Assembly: GCA_035307765.1 (NCBI GenBank)
Contig: DATGHU010000023.1
Coordinates: 1 to 64,000, forward strand
Direction of reading: 5' to 3'
From: a bacterium
GTDB taxonomy: Bacteria > Sysuimicrobiota > Sysuimicrobiia > Sysuimicrobiales > Segetimicrobiaceae
Length of the DNA stretch: 64,000 nucleotides
The position numbers and the translations under genes were made by a program. The notes below the pieces were generated by a model. It made no database searches, was not told the DNA's origin, and worked only from the letters and a program-made list of their open reading frames with translations. Each line of letters begins with the position of its first letter. The stretch's first letter is position 1. Positions 43,808 to 52,413 of this stretch are shown piece after piece.

Positions 43808-43838
43808 AACGCCGCGCCGGGCACGCCCGGGCGGCGTT
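43808..43838 (+). terminator. Hairpin terminator downstream of the DinB-like gene
   Basis: AACGCCG (43808-43814) pairs with CGGCGTT (43832-43838), and CCGGGC with GCCCGG inside it, making a nearly continuous 13-bp stem. Only a short T run (TTCT) follows, at 43844. Confidence 0.6.
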
Positions 43839-43964
43839 GCCAGTTCTCCCCGGCGCAACGTGTGAGGGGCTGAGAGGAGCGGGGCAGGGAAGCGGCGAAC
43901 ACTGGTTCGGATCTCCCATGATCGTTGGCTCAACTATTCCACCGACACTTTGACGGAGCAGGGT

Positions 43965-44474
43965 ATGCGCATCCTTGGGATTGATCCTGGCCTGCGGCTC
44001 ACCGGATACGGTTTGGTCGAGGGGGCCCCCGATGGGCCCACGGTCATCGATGCCGGGCTCATCCGCACCGATGGGACCCAGTCGTTGCCCACCCGCCTTC
44101 ACGAACTTCACGCCGGGCTCACCGACATCGTGGGGGACGGACACCCGCATCTCCTGGCGATCGAGGACATCTTCGCCCACCCGGGGTTTCCCCGCACGGC
44201 CATCGTGATGGGGCACGTCTGCGGGGTGATCTGTCTGGCGGCCGCGCAGGCGGGGGTGCCGATCGATACCATTCCGCCCGCGTCGGTGAAGCGCGCCATG
44301 ATCACATCCGGCCGGGCCGGGAAACGGCAGATGCAGCGGATGGTTCGGATCCTCCTGGAGATGGCCGAGGACCCGGGCACCCACGTCGCGGACGCGCTGG
44401 CGGTGGCGCTCGTCGCCCTTTCCCGCCGCGGCCAATCGCTCGGGCGGCCGCTGGCCGTACGCGGGTCGGCGTGA
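43965..44474 (+). CDS. ruvC: Crossover junction endodeoxyribonuclease RuvC
   Basis: A 169-residue Holliday junction resolvase. Catalytic acidic residues are in ILGIDPGLRLTGYG (Asp7), LAIEDIFAHPGF (Glu ~66) and THVADALAVAL (Asp ~140). The K-rich DNA-binding segment PASVKRAMITSGRAGKRQM is intact. Resolves junctions moved by RuvAB, encoded immediately downstream. ATG 43965 follows GGAGCAGGGT; TTG 43950 would overlap that site. Its last four bases overlap ruvA (GTGA). Confidence 0.96.
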   Translation: MRILGIDPGLRLTGYGLVEGAPDGPTVIDAGLIRTDGTQSLPTRLHELHAGLTDIVGDGHPHLLAIEDIFAHPGFPRTAIVMGHVCGVICLAAAQAGVPIDTIPPASVKRAMITSGRAGKRQMQRMVRILLEMAEDPGTHVADALAVALVALSRRGQSLGRPLAVRGSA

Positions 44475-45103
44475 TCGCGTTTCTTCGCGGTCGGGTGCTG
44501 CGCCGCCTCGAGCAGATGCTGGTCATCGAGTGCGGTGGGGTGGGGTACGAGGTGCACCTTCCCGGGTTCATGCGGGACGCGGTCCGCGGCCAGTCCGACG
44601 GATCGGGCGACATCGTTGAGCTGCACATCTCCTATCACGTCTCCGCGAACCAGCCGCGTCCGCTGCTCGTGGGGTTCCTGCGCGAGGTGGAGCAGGAGTT
44701 CTTCGAGCGGTTCATCACGGTGGACGGGTTGGGCCCGACGAAGGCGATGAAAGCGATCGTCCATCCCATCGAGACGATCGCCGATGCGATCGAGCGGAAG
44801 GATACTCAGTTCCTGCGGCGGTTGCCCGGGATCGGCGAGAGGACGGCGGAGAAGATCGTCGCGGCGCTTCGCGGCAAGATGGGGAAGTACGCACTGCTCC
44901 GCTCCGAGGCGCCGGCGGTCCCCGACGACGCCGGCGTGGACTTCCGGGAGGAGGTCCTGGAGGTGTTGACCCGCCAGCTCGGGCACCGATCCGCGGAGGC
45001 ACGCCAGATGGTCGAGCAGGCGCTGAAGCGGAATGCCGGGATCACCTCCGCGGAGGAATTGTTCCAGGAAGTCTATCGCGCCGAGCGGGGGGCGCTGGCG
45101 TGA
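44471..45103 (+). CDS. ruvA: Holliday junction branch migration protein RuvA
   Basis: A 210-residue RuvA that forms the tetramer holding the junction for RuvB. Domain I (OB fold) starts at [31 protein letters not shown]; domain II contains two helix-hairpin-helix motifs ([13 protein letters not shown] and [13 protein letters not shown], ~80-125); domain III (~150-210) binds RuvB. GTG start overlaps ruvC and its stop overlaps ruvB, so the three are translationally coupled. Confidence 0.96.
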   Translation: MIAFLRGRVLRRLEQMLVIECGGVGYEVHLPGFMRDAVRGQSDGSGDIVELHISYHVSANQPRPLLVGFLREVEQEFFERFITVDGLGPTKAMKAIVHPIETIADAIERKDTQFLRRLPGIGERTAEKIVAALRGKMGKYALLRSEAPAVPDDAGVDFREEVLEVLTRQLGHRSAEARQMVEQALKRNAGITSAEELFQEVYRAERGALA

Positions 45104-46176
45104 CGCGGGAACGCGTGGTCGGACCGCGGAGCGAGCCGGCCCCTGACCCCGAGGCGGTGGGACGGGAGCGGAGTCGTGCGGAAGACGAGCAGTTCATCCG
45201 CAGCTTGCGCCCCCGAACCCTCGGCGAGTGCATCGGGCAGTCGCGGGTGGTGAGCGGCCTCCGTATCAGCCTCCAGGCGGCCCGCGAGCGGGGGGAAGCC
45301 CTGGACCACGTGCTGCTCCACGGGCCGCCCGGGCTCGGCAAGACCACGTTCGCCAACGTGATCGCGGAGGAGATGGGGACGAGCATCGTCACCACCTCCG
45401 GGCCCGCGGTGGAGCGCGGCGGCGACCTGATGGGGATCCTGACGAATCTGGCCCGTGGCGATGTGCTGTTTATCGACGAGATCCACCGGCTGCCACGGGC
45501 GGTGGAGGAATTTCTTTACCCGGCGATGGAGGATTTCTGCGTCAACTTCACCATCGAGAAAGGCGCCCACGCACGCACGCTTCGCTATACGCTGAAGCCC
45601 TTCACGCTGGTGGGGGCGACGACCCGTGCGGGGTTGCTCTCATCGCCGTTGCGCGAGCGATTCGGCATCGCCCACCATCTCGATTTCTACCCGGTGGACG
45701 AGCTCACCCGGGTGGTCACGCGCTCAGCCTCTATCCTGGGCGTCGAGGTGCTTGAGGACGGGGCCGCGGAGATCGCCCGGCGCGCAAGAGGGACGCCGCG
45801 GATCGCGAACCGGCTGCTGCGGCGGTCGCGGGATTATGCGCAGGTCAGGGCCGAGGGGCGCATCACGCTCGCCGTGGCGCAGGAGGCCCTGGAGTTCGAA
45901 GGGATCGACGCGCTCGGGCTGACGGCCCAGGACCGCGAGTTGTTGCGGACGATCATCCAGGTGTACAATGGCGGCCCGGTGGGGATCGAGGCGCTGGCCG
46001 CGACCCTCAACGAGGAGGTCGACAGTCTGGTGGAGATGGCCGAGCCGTTCTTGCTGAAGATCGGATTCCTGACCCGCACCCAGGCCGGCCGGCGCGTCAC
46101 GCCGCAGGCCTGCGACCATCTGGGCATCCCGGCACCGGAGCGGGGCCCGCGCAGCCAGGGCTCGCTGTTTGCATGA
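45100..46176 (+). CDS. ruvB: Holliday junction branch migration ATPase RuvB
   Basis: A 358-residue AAA+ motor. Walker [10 protein letters not shown] (~70), Walker B FIDEIHRL (~125), sensor 1 LVGATTRAG (~170), arginine finger in SSPLRERFG (~178), sensor 2 [12 protein letters not shown] (~232) and a C-terminal winged-helix domain (~275-335, PQ-like QACDHLGI). The N-terminus has a ~20-residue acidic/proline extension. It starts at GTG in the ruvA stop. The 3' end overlaps the DUF2905 gene by four bases. Confidence 0.97.
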   Translation: MTRERVVGPRSEPAPDPEAVGRERSRAEDEQFIRSLRPRTLGECIGQSRVVSGLRISLQAARERGEALDHVLLHGPPGLGKTTFANVIAEEMGTSIVTTSGPAVERGGDLMGILTNLARGDVLFIDEIHRLPRAVEEFLYPAMEDFCVNFTIEKGAHARTLRYTLKPFTLVGATTRAGLLSSPLRERFGIAHHLDFYPVDELTRVVTRSASILGVEVLEDGAAEIARRARGTPRIANRLLRRSRDYAQVRAEGRITLAVAQEALEFEGIDALGLTAQDRELLRTIIQVYNGGPVGIEALAATLNEEVDSLVEMAEPFLLKIGFLTRTQAGRRVTPQACDHLGIPAPERGPRSQGSLFA

Positions 46177-46388
46177 CGGTCCCCCACCTCGGGCGCCTGC
46201 TGGTGGGGCTTGGGCTGCTCATCGCCGCGGCCGGAGCGGTGGTGTGGTTGGTGGGGGGGATCCCGCGCCTGCCGGGCGACATCATCGTGCAGCGGAGGGG
46301 ATGGACCCTCTACATCCCCATCGTCACGAGCATCGTGCTCAGCCTCTTCCTGACGCTCCTGCTGAACCTCTTCTTCGCCCGCCGATGA
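46173..46388 (+). CDS. DUF2905 small membrane protein
   Basis: A 71-residue protein of the DUF2905 family. TM1 (~8-27) and TM2 (~47-67) flank the conserved loop [21 protein letters not shown]. Such genes often follow ruvB in Firmicutes-like genomes. ATG 46173 overlaps the ruvB stop and the C-terminal codons overlap spoIID (ATGA). Function unknown. Confidence 0.9.
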   Translation: MTVPHLGRLLVGLGLLIAAAGAVVWLVGGIPRLPGDIIVQRRGWTLYIPIVTSIVLSLFLTLLLNLFFARR

Positions 46389-47536
46389 GGAGCCGGTTGA
46401 TCGCTGCGGGTGTGGCGCTGGCGCTCCTCGGCCTGGGGGGCGGTGCGCGGCTTCCGGCATCGGCAGGCGAGCCGCCGCTTGTCCGGGTCGGGGTCGCGGT
46501 CGAGCAGCCGGCGGTTCGCATCGAGGGCGACGGCCCCATCTCCGCGGTCGACCTCCTCGCGGGGAGCTCCGCCCTGCTGATCGGCGGTCCCTGGGTGTTT
46601 CAACCGACGGCCACGGGGATGAGCATCCTCGGGACGACGTTTGGGCCCGCCGTGCGACTCACGGTTCAGACGGGATTTCTCCGGGTGAACGGCGTGCCGT
46701 ACCGGGGGGTGATCGAGCTCCGCCGCACCGCGGCGGCCCGGGTGACCGCGATCAATGAGGTGGACATCGAATGGTATCTCTACGGCGTCATCAAGGGCGA
46801 AATCGACCCGCACTGGCCGCCGGAAGCGGTGAAGGCCCAGGCGGTGGCGGCACGGACGCTGGCGTTGGAGAACCTCGCGTCGTCGCACGTGAAGTACCCG
46901 GCCGAAGGCTATCAGCTCCGCGCGACGACCGACTCCCAGGTCTACCTGGGCGTGGCCGGAGAGGACCCCGCGGCCATCGCCGCGGTCGAGGCGACGCGAG
47001 GGCTGGTGGCGACGTTCCATGGGGATCCCATCTTCGCCGCCTACCATTCCAATTCGGGCGGGCACACCGAGGACAGCGAGAACGTTTGGGGGACCTCTCA
47101 CCCCTACCTGCGCGGGGTGCCGGACCCCTTCGCCCTCCAGGCGCCGGGGAGCCAGTGGGCGGCACGGCTGCCGCTCTCGACGATCGAAGAGGACCTGCGT
47201 CGTCGAGGGGTGGACGTCGCCGGGTTGGTGAGCGTTGAACCGGGCCGGGTCACCCCTTGGGGCCGGGCGATCACCGTGCGCCTGGTCGAGGAGGGCGGGA
47301 AGAGCGAGGATCTGAGCGCCAATCAGTTCCGCCTCGTGCTGGGCGCTGGCTTGATTCGCAGCACGATGTTCACGATGACGCGCGAGGGTGCGGACATGAG
47401 TTTCACCGGGCGGGGCTCCGGGCACGGCGTCGGGCTGGATCAGTGGGGGGCGCGGGCGATGGCCCTCCAAGGATATACCTTTGAGCAGATCCTCAGTTAC
47501 TACTACACCGGGATCTCGGTGGAACGGCGGTACTAG
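46385..47536 (+). CDS. SpoIID/LytB-domain peptidoglycan hydrolase, exported
   Basis: A 383-residue exported protein. The signal peptide covers ~1-25 (LIAAGVALALLGLGGGARLPASA). The SpoIID domain spans ~105-375. The catalytic Glu is expected in GVIKGEIDPHWPPEAVKAQAVAARTLAL (~135), with conserved YHSNSGGHTEDSENVWG (~220) and SGHGVGLDQWGARAMA (~345). SpoIID cleaves denuded glycan strands in sporulating Firmicutes; relatives such as LytB occur in non-sporulators, so this is not proof of sporulation. ATG 46385 sits in the stop of the DUF2905 gene; the order ruvCAB-DUF2905-spoIID-queA-tgt-yajC is familiar from Clostridia. Confidence 0.92.
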   Translation: MRSRLIAAGVALALLGLGGGARLPASAGEPPLVRVGVAVEQPAVRIEGDGPISAVDLLAGSSALLIGGPWVFQPTATGMSILGTTFGPAVRLTVQTGFLRVNGVPYRGVIELRRTAAARVTAINEVDIEWYLYGVIKGEIDPHWPPEAVKAQAVAARTLALENLASSHVKYPAEGYQLRATTDSQVYLGVAGEDPAAIAAVEATRGLVATFHGDPIFAAYHSNSGGHTEDSENVWGTSHPYLRGVPDPFALQAPGSQWAARLPLSTIEEDLRRRGVDVAGLVSVEPGRVTPWGRAITVRLVEEGGKSEDLSANQFRLVLGAGLIRSTMFTMTREGADMSFTGRGSGHGVGLDQWGARAMALQGYTFEQILSYYYTGISVERRY

Positions 47537-47568
47537 GCCGCGCCCACCGCTCGTCCGGTTCGGTTTCG

Positions 47569-48588
47569 ATGAGGCTCTCCGACTTCGACTTTGCGCTTCC
47601 CCGCGAGTTGATCGCACAGGTCCCGGCACGCCCACGGGACAGCTCGCGCCTTCTGGTGCTGGATCGGCAGACCTCGACGCTCGCGCACCGGGTGTTCCAC
47701 GACCTTCCCGAGTACCTTCGACCCGCCGACGTCCTGGTGCTGAACGAGACAAAGGTCCTGCCCGCGCGGCTGCGGGCCCGGCGGCCCACCGGAGGCGCCG
47801 TGGAGGTGTTGCTGCTGCGCCCGAGGTCCGACGGCGAGTGGGAGGCGCTGATCAAGCCGGCCCGCCGGGTCCGTTCGGGCGCCCGCCTCATCTTCGCCCG
47901 CGGGGTGTTGGAAGGCGTGGCCGGAGAGCGGACGGCCACCGGGACCCGCCTCATCGCGCTTGAACATCACGGGGACCTGCACGCGATCCTCGAGCGGATC
48001 GGGGAGATGCCCACCCCCCCCTACATCCGGCGCATCCCGGAAGGAGGGGACTACCAGACGGTGTACGCGCGAAGGGTCGGCGCCGTGGCGGCGCCGACCG
48101 CCGGGCTGCACTTTACGGACGCGCTGCTGGCCCGAGTCCGCGGGCTCGGGGTGCGGACCGCGTTCCTGACGCTGCATGTCGGCCTCGGGACGTTCCGGCC
48201 GGTCAAGGTGGACGACGTGACCCGCCACCGCATGGATGAGGAGGCCTTCGAGGTGAGCGGCGAGACGGCGGAGGCGATCAACACGGCGCGGGCGCGTGGG
48301 GGGCGGATCGTCGTCGTCGGCACGACCTGCGTGCGCGCCCTGGAGTCGGCCGCCGACGAGGACGGGCGCGTGCGGCCGGGGGGCGGGGGCGCCACACTGT
48401 TCATCACCCCGGGATACCGCTTCCGCGCCACCGATGCACTGATCACGAACTTCCACCTGCCGCGCTCGACCCTGCTGATGTTGGTCAGCGCCTTCGCGGG
48501 GCGCGAACGCATCCTTGCGGCGTACGTGGAAGCGATCCGCGCGCGCTACCGATTTTACAGCTTCGGGGACGCGATGCTGTTGCTGTGA
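47569..48588 (+). CDS. queA: S-adenosylmethionine:tRNA ribosyltransferase-isomerase
   Basis: A 339-residue QueA that adds the epoxycyclopentanediol moiety from SAM to preQ1 in tRNA (queuosine pathway). Signatures are FALPRELIAQVPA(R)PR at the start, LVLNETKVLPARLRARRPTGG (~48-68), GAVAAPTAGLHFT (~168), LHVGLGTFRPVKVDD (~200) and ITNFHLPRSTLLMLVSAFAG (~285). All are in the family order and full length. Situated upstream of tgt; a reverse-strand gene lies between them. No recognisable ribosome binding site precedes ATG 47569. Confidence 0.96.
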   Translation: MRLSDFDFALPRELIAQVPARPRDSSRLLVLDRQTSTLAHRVFHDLPEYLRPADVLVLNETKVLPARLRARRPTGGAVEVLLLRPRSDGEWEALIKPARRVRSGARLIFARGVLEGVAGERTATGTRLIALEHHGDLHAILERIGEMPTPPYIRRIPEGGDYQTVYARRVGAVAAPTAGLHFTDALLARVRGLGVRTAFLTLHVGLGTFRPVKVDDVTRHRMDEEAFEVSGETAEAINTARARGGRIVVVGTTCVRALESAADEDGRVRPGGGGATLFITPGYRFRATDALITNFHLPRSTLLMLVSAFAGRERILAAYVEAIRARYRFYSFGDAMLLL

Positions 48589-48600
48589 GCGATCCCGGGT

Positions 48601-49101
48601 CTACGGGGCGAGCCGCGTCCACCCGCGCGCGTGCGGATTCCACTGTTCGAGCGGGCGGCCGAGATAATCCCGGCCTTCCACCTGGTAGCCGGCGGCCCGG
48701 AGGCGTGTGCGGGCCTCGGCGTAGTAGCGATAGTCGAGCTGCCAGACGCCGCGGAGCGGATTCCGGTAGAGACCCAACCCGCCCAGGAGCCGTTCGATAT
48801 TTTGCATCTCCGTGGCGTCGCAGCGAAGCTCGACGCCCTGGGTGAGGGTGCCGAACGCCTCGATCTTGGGATTCTGAGGGGCGACCGGAGGCGCGCCCCC
48901 GGGATTGACCGATGTCGCGCGCCCGGGGACTCCGGCCGCGGCGGCGGGCCGGGCCACCGGAGGGGTTGGGGTCGCGGCACCCGACGCTCCGGCGGCGCGC
49001 TGCGCCTTGATCGCGTCGGCCTTCGCCTTTGCCGCGGCGATCTTCTCCTCCCGGCTCACCTCGGGCCCCGGCGCTGCGGCCCCCGGCGTGTCTTCGCTCA
49101 T
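48601..49101 (-). CDS. Uncharacterised protein with Ala/Pro-rich N-terminus
   Basis: A 166-residue protein, strand opposite to its neighbours. N-terminal half (~1-75) is low-complexity (SREEKIAAAKAKADAIKAQRAAG, then Ala/Pro/Gly-rich), probably a coiled segment plus disordered linker. The C-terminal ~85 residues look folded (LRCDATEMQNIERLLGGLGLYRNPLRGVWQLDYRYYAEARTRLRAAGYQVEGRDYLGRPLEQWNPHARGWTRLAP), with many Tyr/Trp/Arg. I recognise no family. ATG 49101 has a perfect GGAGGCG upstream. It is divergent from tgt and convergent with queA; the tgt promoter lies in the 88-bp gap between starts. Confidence 0.7.
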   Translation of the reverse strand: MSEDTPGAAAPGPEVSREEKIAAAKAKADAIKAQRAAGASGAATPTPPVARPAAAAGVPGRATSVNPGGAPPVAPQNPKIEAFGTLTQGVELRCDATEMQNIERLLGGLGLYRNPLRGVWQLDYRYYAEARTRLRAAGYQVEGRDYLGRPLEQWNPHARGWTRLAP

Positions 49102-49151
49102 CGGCGCCTCCTTCGTGGGTCGTCCCGAAGGCATTGTACCCGACCGGTGGG

Positions 49152-49182
49152 AGGACCTCAAGCGATGGGGCTGTGTTATACT
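49152..49182 (+). promoter_or_regulatory. tgt promoter, leaderless geometry
   Basis: Extended -10 TGT-TATACT (hexamer 49177-49182), 7 nt before GTG 49190. The -35 is weak (AGGACC 49152-49157, or GGACCT one base later with an 18-bp spacer). No ribosome binding site precedes the gene. Confidence 0.65.
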
Positions 49183-49189
49183 CCGAGCC

Positions 49190-50365
49190 GTGGCTGTGCG
49201 TTTCGAACTTCTCCACGTCGACCGCGACACGGGTGCGCGGGCGGGGCGGCTCCACACCCCGCACGGGATCGTGCACACCCCGGTGTTCATGCCGGTGGGG
49301 ACGCACGGGACGGTCCGCGCGCTCACGCCGGAAGAGGTGGAGTCGACCGGCGCCGAGATCATCCTGGCCAATACCTTCCACCTATCGCTCCGGCCGGGGG
49401 GAGCACTGATCCGCCGGGCGGGGGGATTGCACGCGTTCATGCACTGGGCGCGGCCGATCCTCACCGACAGCGGAGGGTACCAGGTGTTCAGCCTTCCCCA
49501 CCTGCGGAGGGTGACCGATGAGGGGGTAGTCTTTCGCTCGCCGATCGACGGGGACGAGGTGTCGTTCACCCCCGAACGGGTCATGGAGATCGAAGAAGAG
49601 TTGGGGGCGGACATCGTCATGCCGCTCGACGTCTGTCTGGGGTATCCCGCGCCGGACGCCGAGGCCGCGCTGGCCCTGCGGCGGACGCTCCTCTGGGCGC
49701 GGCGCGCCAAGGCCGCCCACCGGCGTCAGGATCAGGCGCTGTTTGGGATCGTGCAAGGGGGGTTTGCCCCCGAGCGGAGACGGCAGGCCGCCGACGATCT
49801 GGTCGCCCTCGACTTTCCCGGCTACGCCGTGGGCGGGCTCTCCGTGGGGGAGCCCAAGCCGATGACGTATGATCTGCTCTCCGCCGTCACGGAGCGGCTC
49901 CCGGAAGCCCGGCCGCGATACCTGATGGGGGTAGGGGCGCCGCCGAGCCTGGTGGAGGGGGTGGGTCGGGGGGTCGACATGTTCGATTGCGTGATGCCGA
50001 CCCGCATCGGCCGGACGGGCATGGCGCTCACCGCGGCGGGCCCGCTGAGCCTCCGCCGATCGTCGCACGCCGAGGACCTCCGGCCGATCGAAGCCGGGTG
50101 TCCGTGTCCGGCCTGCGGCGACTACACACGGGCGTATCTGCGGCACCTGTTTAAGGCCGGAGAGATGCTGGGCCCGCGGCTGGTGAGCCTGCACAACCTG
50201 GCCTTCATGGGACGGTTGGCGGCGGAGATGCGCGGCGCCATCTGTGAGGACCGATTCGGCCCCTGGAGCCGGGCCACGCTCGCCCGCTACGGGGACGGCG
50301 TCGGGAGAGGGAATCGTCCGGATGCCGCAGAACCCTCCGGCACTCTGAATGGATCGGAGGCGTAA
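49190..50365 (+). CDS. tgt: tRNA-guanine transglycosylase
   Basis: A 391-residue bacterial TGT that swaps guanine-34 of GUN-anticodon tRNAs for preQ1. Active-site features: PVFMPVGTHGTV (~25), catalytic Asp in ILTDSGGYQVFSL (~92), MPLDVCLGYP (nucleophile Asp region, ~145), GGLSVGEPKPMTYDLL (~220), and zinc site CPCPACGDYTRAYLRHL...HNL (Cys3-His, ~305-340). GTG 49190 gives the usual N-terminus (AVRFELLHVDRDTGARAG). The longer open frame upstream crosses the promoter. The C-terminal ~20 residues are an extension. It is 2 bp from yajC. Confidence 0.96.
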   Translation: MAVRFELLHVDRDTGARAGRLHTPHGIVHTPVFMPVGTHGTVRALTPEEVESTGAEIILANTFHLSLRPGGALIRRAGGLHAFMHWARPILTDSGGYQVFSLPHLRRVTDEGVVFRSPIDGDEVSFTPERVMEIEEELGADIVMPLDVCLGYPAPDAEAALALRRTLLWARRAKAAHRRQDQALFGIVQGGFAPERRRQAADDLVALDFPGYAVGGLSVGEPKPMTYDLLSAVTERLPEARPRYLMGVGAPPSLVEGVGRGVDMFDCVMPTRIGRTGMALTAAGPLSLRRSSHAEDLRPIEAGCPCPACGDYTRAYLRHLFKAGEMLGPRLVSLHNLAFMGRLAAEMRGAICEDRFGPWSRATLARYGDGVGRGNRPDAAEPSGTLNGSEA

Positions 50366-50367
50366 GC

Positions 50368-50652
50368 GTGCCGGCGCAGCAGGCGATCTCCGCGTTGGTT
50401 TACCTGCTCGCGGTCTTCGGTGTCCTCTACCTGCTGATGATCAGGCCGCAGCAGGTCCAGCAGAAGCGGTACCGGGAGATGGTGGGGCGGTTGAAGAAGG
50501 GGGACCGGGTGCTGACCCGTGGCGGTCTGTACGGGGTGATCCTCGATGTCAAGGATAACGATCTGACCCTGGAACTGGCCCAGAACGTGCGGGTCCGCGC
50601 CGACCGCACCGCGGTGCAGTCGCTCGTCAAGCGCGGGAGCCAAGGGAGTTAG
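50368..50652 (+). CDS. yajC: Preprotein translocase subunit YajC
   Basis: A 94-residue YajC: one N-terminal membrane segment (LVYLLAVFGVLYLLMIRPQQVQQKRYREM, where the RPQQ-x-K pattern is diagnostic) and a small cytoplasmic beta domain (GDRVLTRGGLYGVILDVKDNDLTLELAQNVRVRADRTAV). It is an accessory of SecDF. GTG 50368 directly follows tgt in the conserved queA-tgt-yajC order. No secD/secF genes follow. Confidence 0.94.
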   Translation: MPAQQAISALVYLLAVFGVLYLLMIRPQQVQQKRYREMVGRLKKGDRVLTRGGLYGVILDVKDNDLTLELAQNVRVRADRTAVQSLVKRGSQGS

Positions 50653-50670
50653 CCCGCGGGCTCCGTCTTC

Positions 50671-51384
50671 ATGGCCGACCACCGCCCCGTCCCCAGTCCG
50701 GTCACCCCGAGCGTCCCGGGGTTTTTGCTCACCCTCGAAGAGATCAAGCGCGACCGCGAGGTCGAGGCCTACGTCGCCAAGGCCGACGAGTACACCAGGG
50801 CGATCGGCTACACCGAGCACGGCACGCGCCACGCCAACCTCGTCGCCAGCATCGCGGGAAATGTCCTGCGGCGGTTGGAGAGACCGGAGCGGGAGATCAC
50901 CCTGGGGACGATCGCCGGGTACCTGCACGATATCGGCAACCTCGTCGGCCGGGTCAACCACGAGCATACCGGGGCGCTGCTTGCGGGGGGGATCCTCACC
51001 CGCCTCGGGATGGAGCCGATCGATATGGCGACTGTGATGGGTGCGATCGGGAATCACGAAGAGGAGACCGGGGAGCCCGTGAGCGCCGAGGGGGCGGCGG
51101 TGATCATCTCGGACAAATCGGACGTGCACCGAACCCGGGTCCGAAACCCCGATCCCACCACGTATGACATGCACGACCGGGTGAACCACGCCGTGGAGCA
51201 CTCGTTCCTCCGCGTCGACGCGCCCGCCCGGACCATCACGCTCGAGCTGACGATCGATACCCGGCTCTCCCAGGTCATGGAGTACTTCGAGATCTTCCTG
51301 CCGCGCATGGTCATGTGCCGCCGGGCGGCGAAGTTTTTGGGGTGTGAATTCAAGCTGATGATCAACGGCACGAAACTCTTGTAG
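50671..51384 (+). CDS. HD-domain phosphohydrolase
   Basis: A 237-residue protein with one HD domain (~50-160). The metal motif is EHGTRHANLVA (~49, His), then GYLHDIGNLVGR (~87, the HD pair) and NHEEETG (~128, His). It has an N-terminal Pro-rich stretch (~1-18). The C-terminal ~75 residues (VDAPARTITLELTIDTRLSQVMEYFEIFLPRMVMC) form an extra domain typical of this uncharacterised HD group. The substrate may be a nucleotide or phosphorylated signal. It lies 18 bp after yajC. Confidence 0.85.
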   Translation: MADHRPVPSPVTPSVPGFLLTLEEIKRDREVEAYVAKADEYTRAIGYTEHGTRHANLVASIAGNVLRRLERPEREITLGTIAGYLHDIGNLVGRVNHEHTGALLAGGILTRLGMEPIDMATVMGAIGNHEEETGEPVSAEGAAVIISDKSDVHRTRVRNPDPTTYDMHDRVNHAVEHSFLRVDAPARTITLELTIDTRLSQVMEYFEIFLPRMVMCRRAAKFLGCEFKLMINGTKLL

Positions 51385-51395
51385 GGGGGACGCGT

Positions 51396-51704
51396 ATGCC
51401 TGCTTGGCAGTATCGGTGTAAGTCTTGTGGCGACGTGCACGAGGCGCCTCTGCGCCCTGGAGGGACCGTGTACCTGCGGTGCCTCACCACCCGCGAATGG
51501 GCCTGGTACGAGGCGTCGAGCTTCCGGACCCCCTCCGAATCGCGAGGGGCCGTGGTCGCGGCGCCGGCGCGAGGGGGAAAGACTGCGGCGCGGTCGATCG
51601 GCCGCGGGTCCGCGGGGAGCGGGCGTCGCCCCGGCACCGCTCGCTCCGCTCGGAAGTCCGTCGCCCGCCGCGCCACGAAGGGGGCCCGCAAGAAGGGCCG
51701 GTGA
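51396..51704 (+). CDS. Small zinc-knuckle protein with histone-like basic tail
   Basis: A 102-residue protein. Residues 1-45 hold YRCKSCGDVHEAP (CxxC plus His) and LRCLTTREW (third Cys), a possible half zinc ribbon. Residues ~50-102 are almost only Arg, Lys, Ala, Gly, Ser (GKTAARSIGRGSAGSGRRPG..., ending KGARKKGR), similar in composition to H1-like or AlgP tails. Likely binds nucleic acid non-specifically. It follows the HD gene by 11 bp with GTAGGGGGG as the binding site. No family recognised. Confidence 0.6.
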   Translation: MPAWQYRCKSCGDVHEAPLRPGGTVYLRCLTTREWAWYEASSFRTPSESRGAVVAAPARGGKTAARSIGRGSAGSGRRPGTARSARKSVARRATKGARKKGR

Positions 51705-51766
51705 CCCCCGTGTGCGCGGAATTGAAGGAGAGGATTCTATAGATTTTCCAAGAATTGCATAGATTC

Positions 51767-52381
51767 GTGGATGGCCTTGGCGTGGCTGAGGGGGCCCGGG
51801 GTCGTTGGCTGACCTTGGGAGAGGCCGCCCAGCGGCTCGGCGTCGACGTGACGACGTTGCGCGGTTGGGCAGATAAGGGGAAGGTTCGGGTTTTTAGAAC
51901 GCCCGGGGGCCACCGCCGGTTCGATCCCGCCGATCTGGAATCGCTCCTCAAGACGGGCCTTTCCCCCCGCCGCGCGGCGGGTACCACGTTTTCGTCGAGC
52001 GCGGCGTCGGCCCGGGAGTGGCTGGCCTCGCATCCGTGGTACGCCCGAATCCCCGAGGGATCCTTGGTCAGCGTGCGGGCGCTGTGCGGCGACCTGATGC
52101 GCATTCTGGCCGCGTATACGGACGGCGAACCGGCCCGCCCGCCCCATCTCGCGGAAGGCAGACGAGTCGGCGCCGCCCTGGGGAGGGAGGTGGCCGGATG
52201 GGGTCTCTCCCCCGCCCAGTCGACCGAGGTGTTTCTCCACTTCAAGATGCACGTCACCGAAATGCTGTCTGCGCCCGCCCAGAGCGGTGAGGATCAGGTT
52301 CGATCGCTGCGGGACGCGGATGCGTTCCTCGGGCAAGTCCTTCAGGCGATGATGGAAGCCTACGAGGCGGCCAAGGCCTGA
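51767..52381 (+). CDS. MerR-type (excisionase-like) HTH regulator with helical C-terminal domain
   Basis: A ~204-residue regulator. Its N-terminal HTH WLTLGEAAQRLGVDVTTLRGWADKGKVRVFRTPGGHRRF (~12-50) is of the MerR/SoxR/BldC type, where the wing ends in GGHRRF. The C-terminal part (~75-200, helical, TEVFLHFKMHVTEML) resembles RsbR N-terminal/globin-like or B12-binding accessory helices, but is not assignable. The start is ambiguous: TTG 51755, GTG 51767 or GTG 51782; none has a good ribosome binding site. The upstream region has two ATAGATT copies (51739-51745 and 51759-51765), 20 bp apart, possibly its own operator. It precedes hemC by 32 bp. Confidence 0.75.
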   Translation: MDGLGVAEGARGRWLTLGEAAQRLGVDVTTLRGWADKGKVRVFRTPGGHRRFDPADLESLLKTGLSPRRAAGTTFSSSAASAREWLASHPWYARIPEGSLVSVRALCGDLMRILAAYTDGEPARPPHLAEGRRVGAALGREVAGWGLSPAQSTEVFLHFKMHVTEMLSAPAQSGEDQVRSLRDADAFLGQVLQAMMEAYEAAKA

Positions 52382-52413
52382 GGGCCGCGATCCCCACCGG
52401 TCGGCGACGGAGG

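Noticed and set aside
46385-47536. SpoIID as proof of sporulation
   Set aside because: SpoIID/LytB-domain proteins occur in non-sporulating bacteria, and no other sporulation gene is present here.
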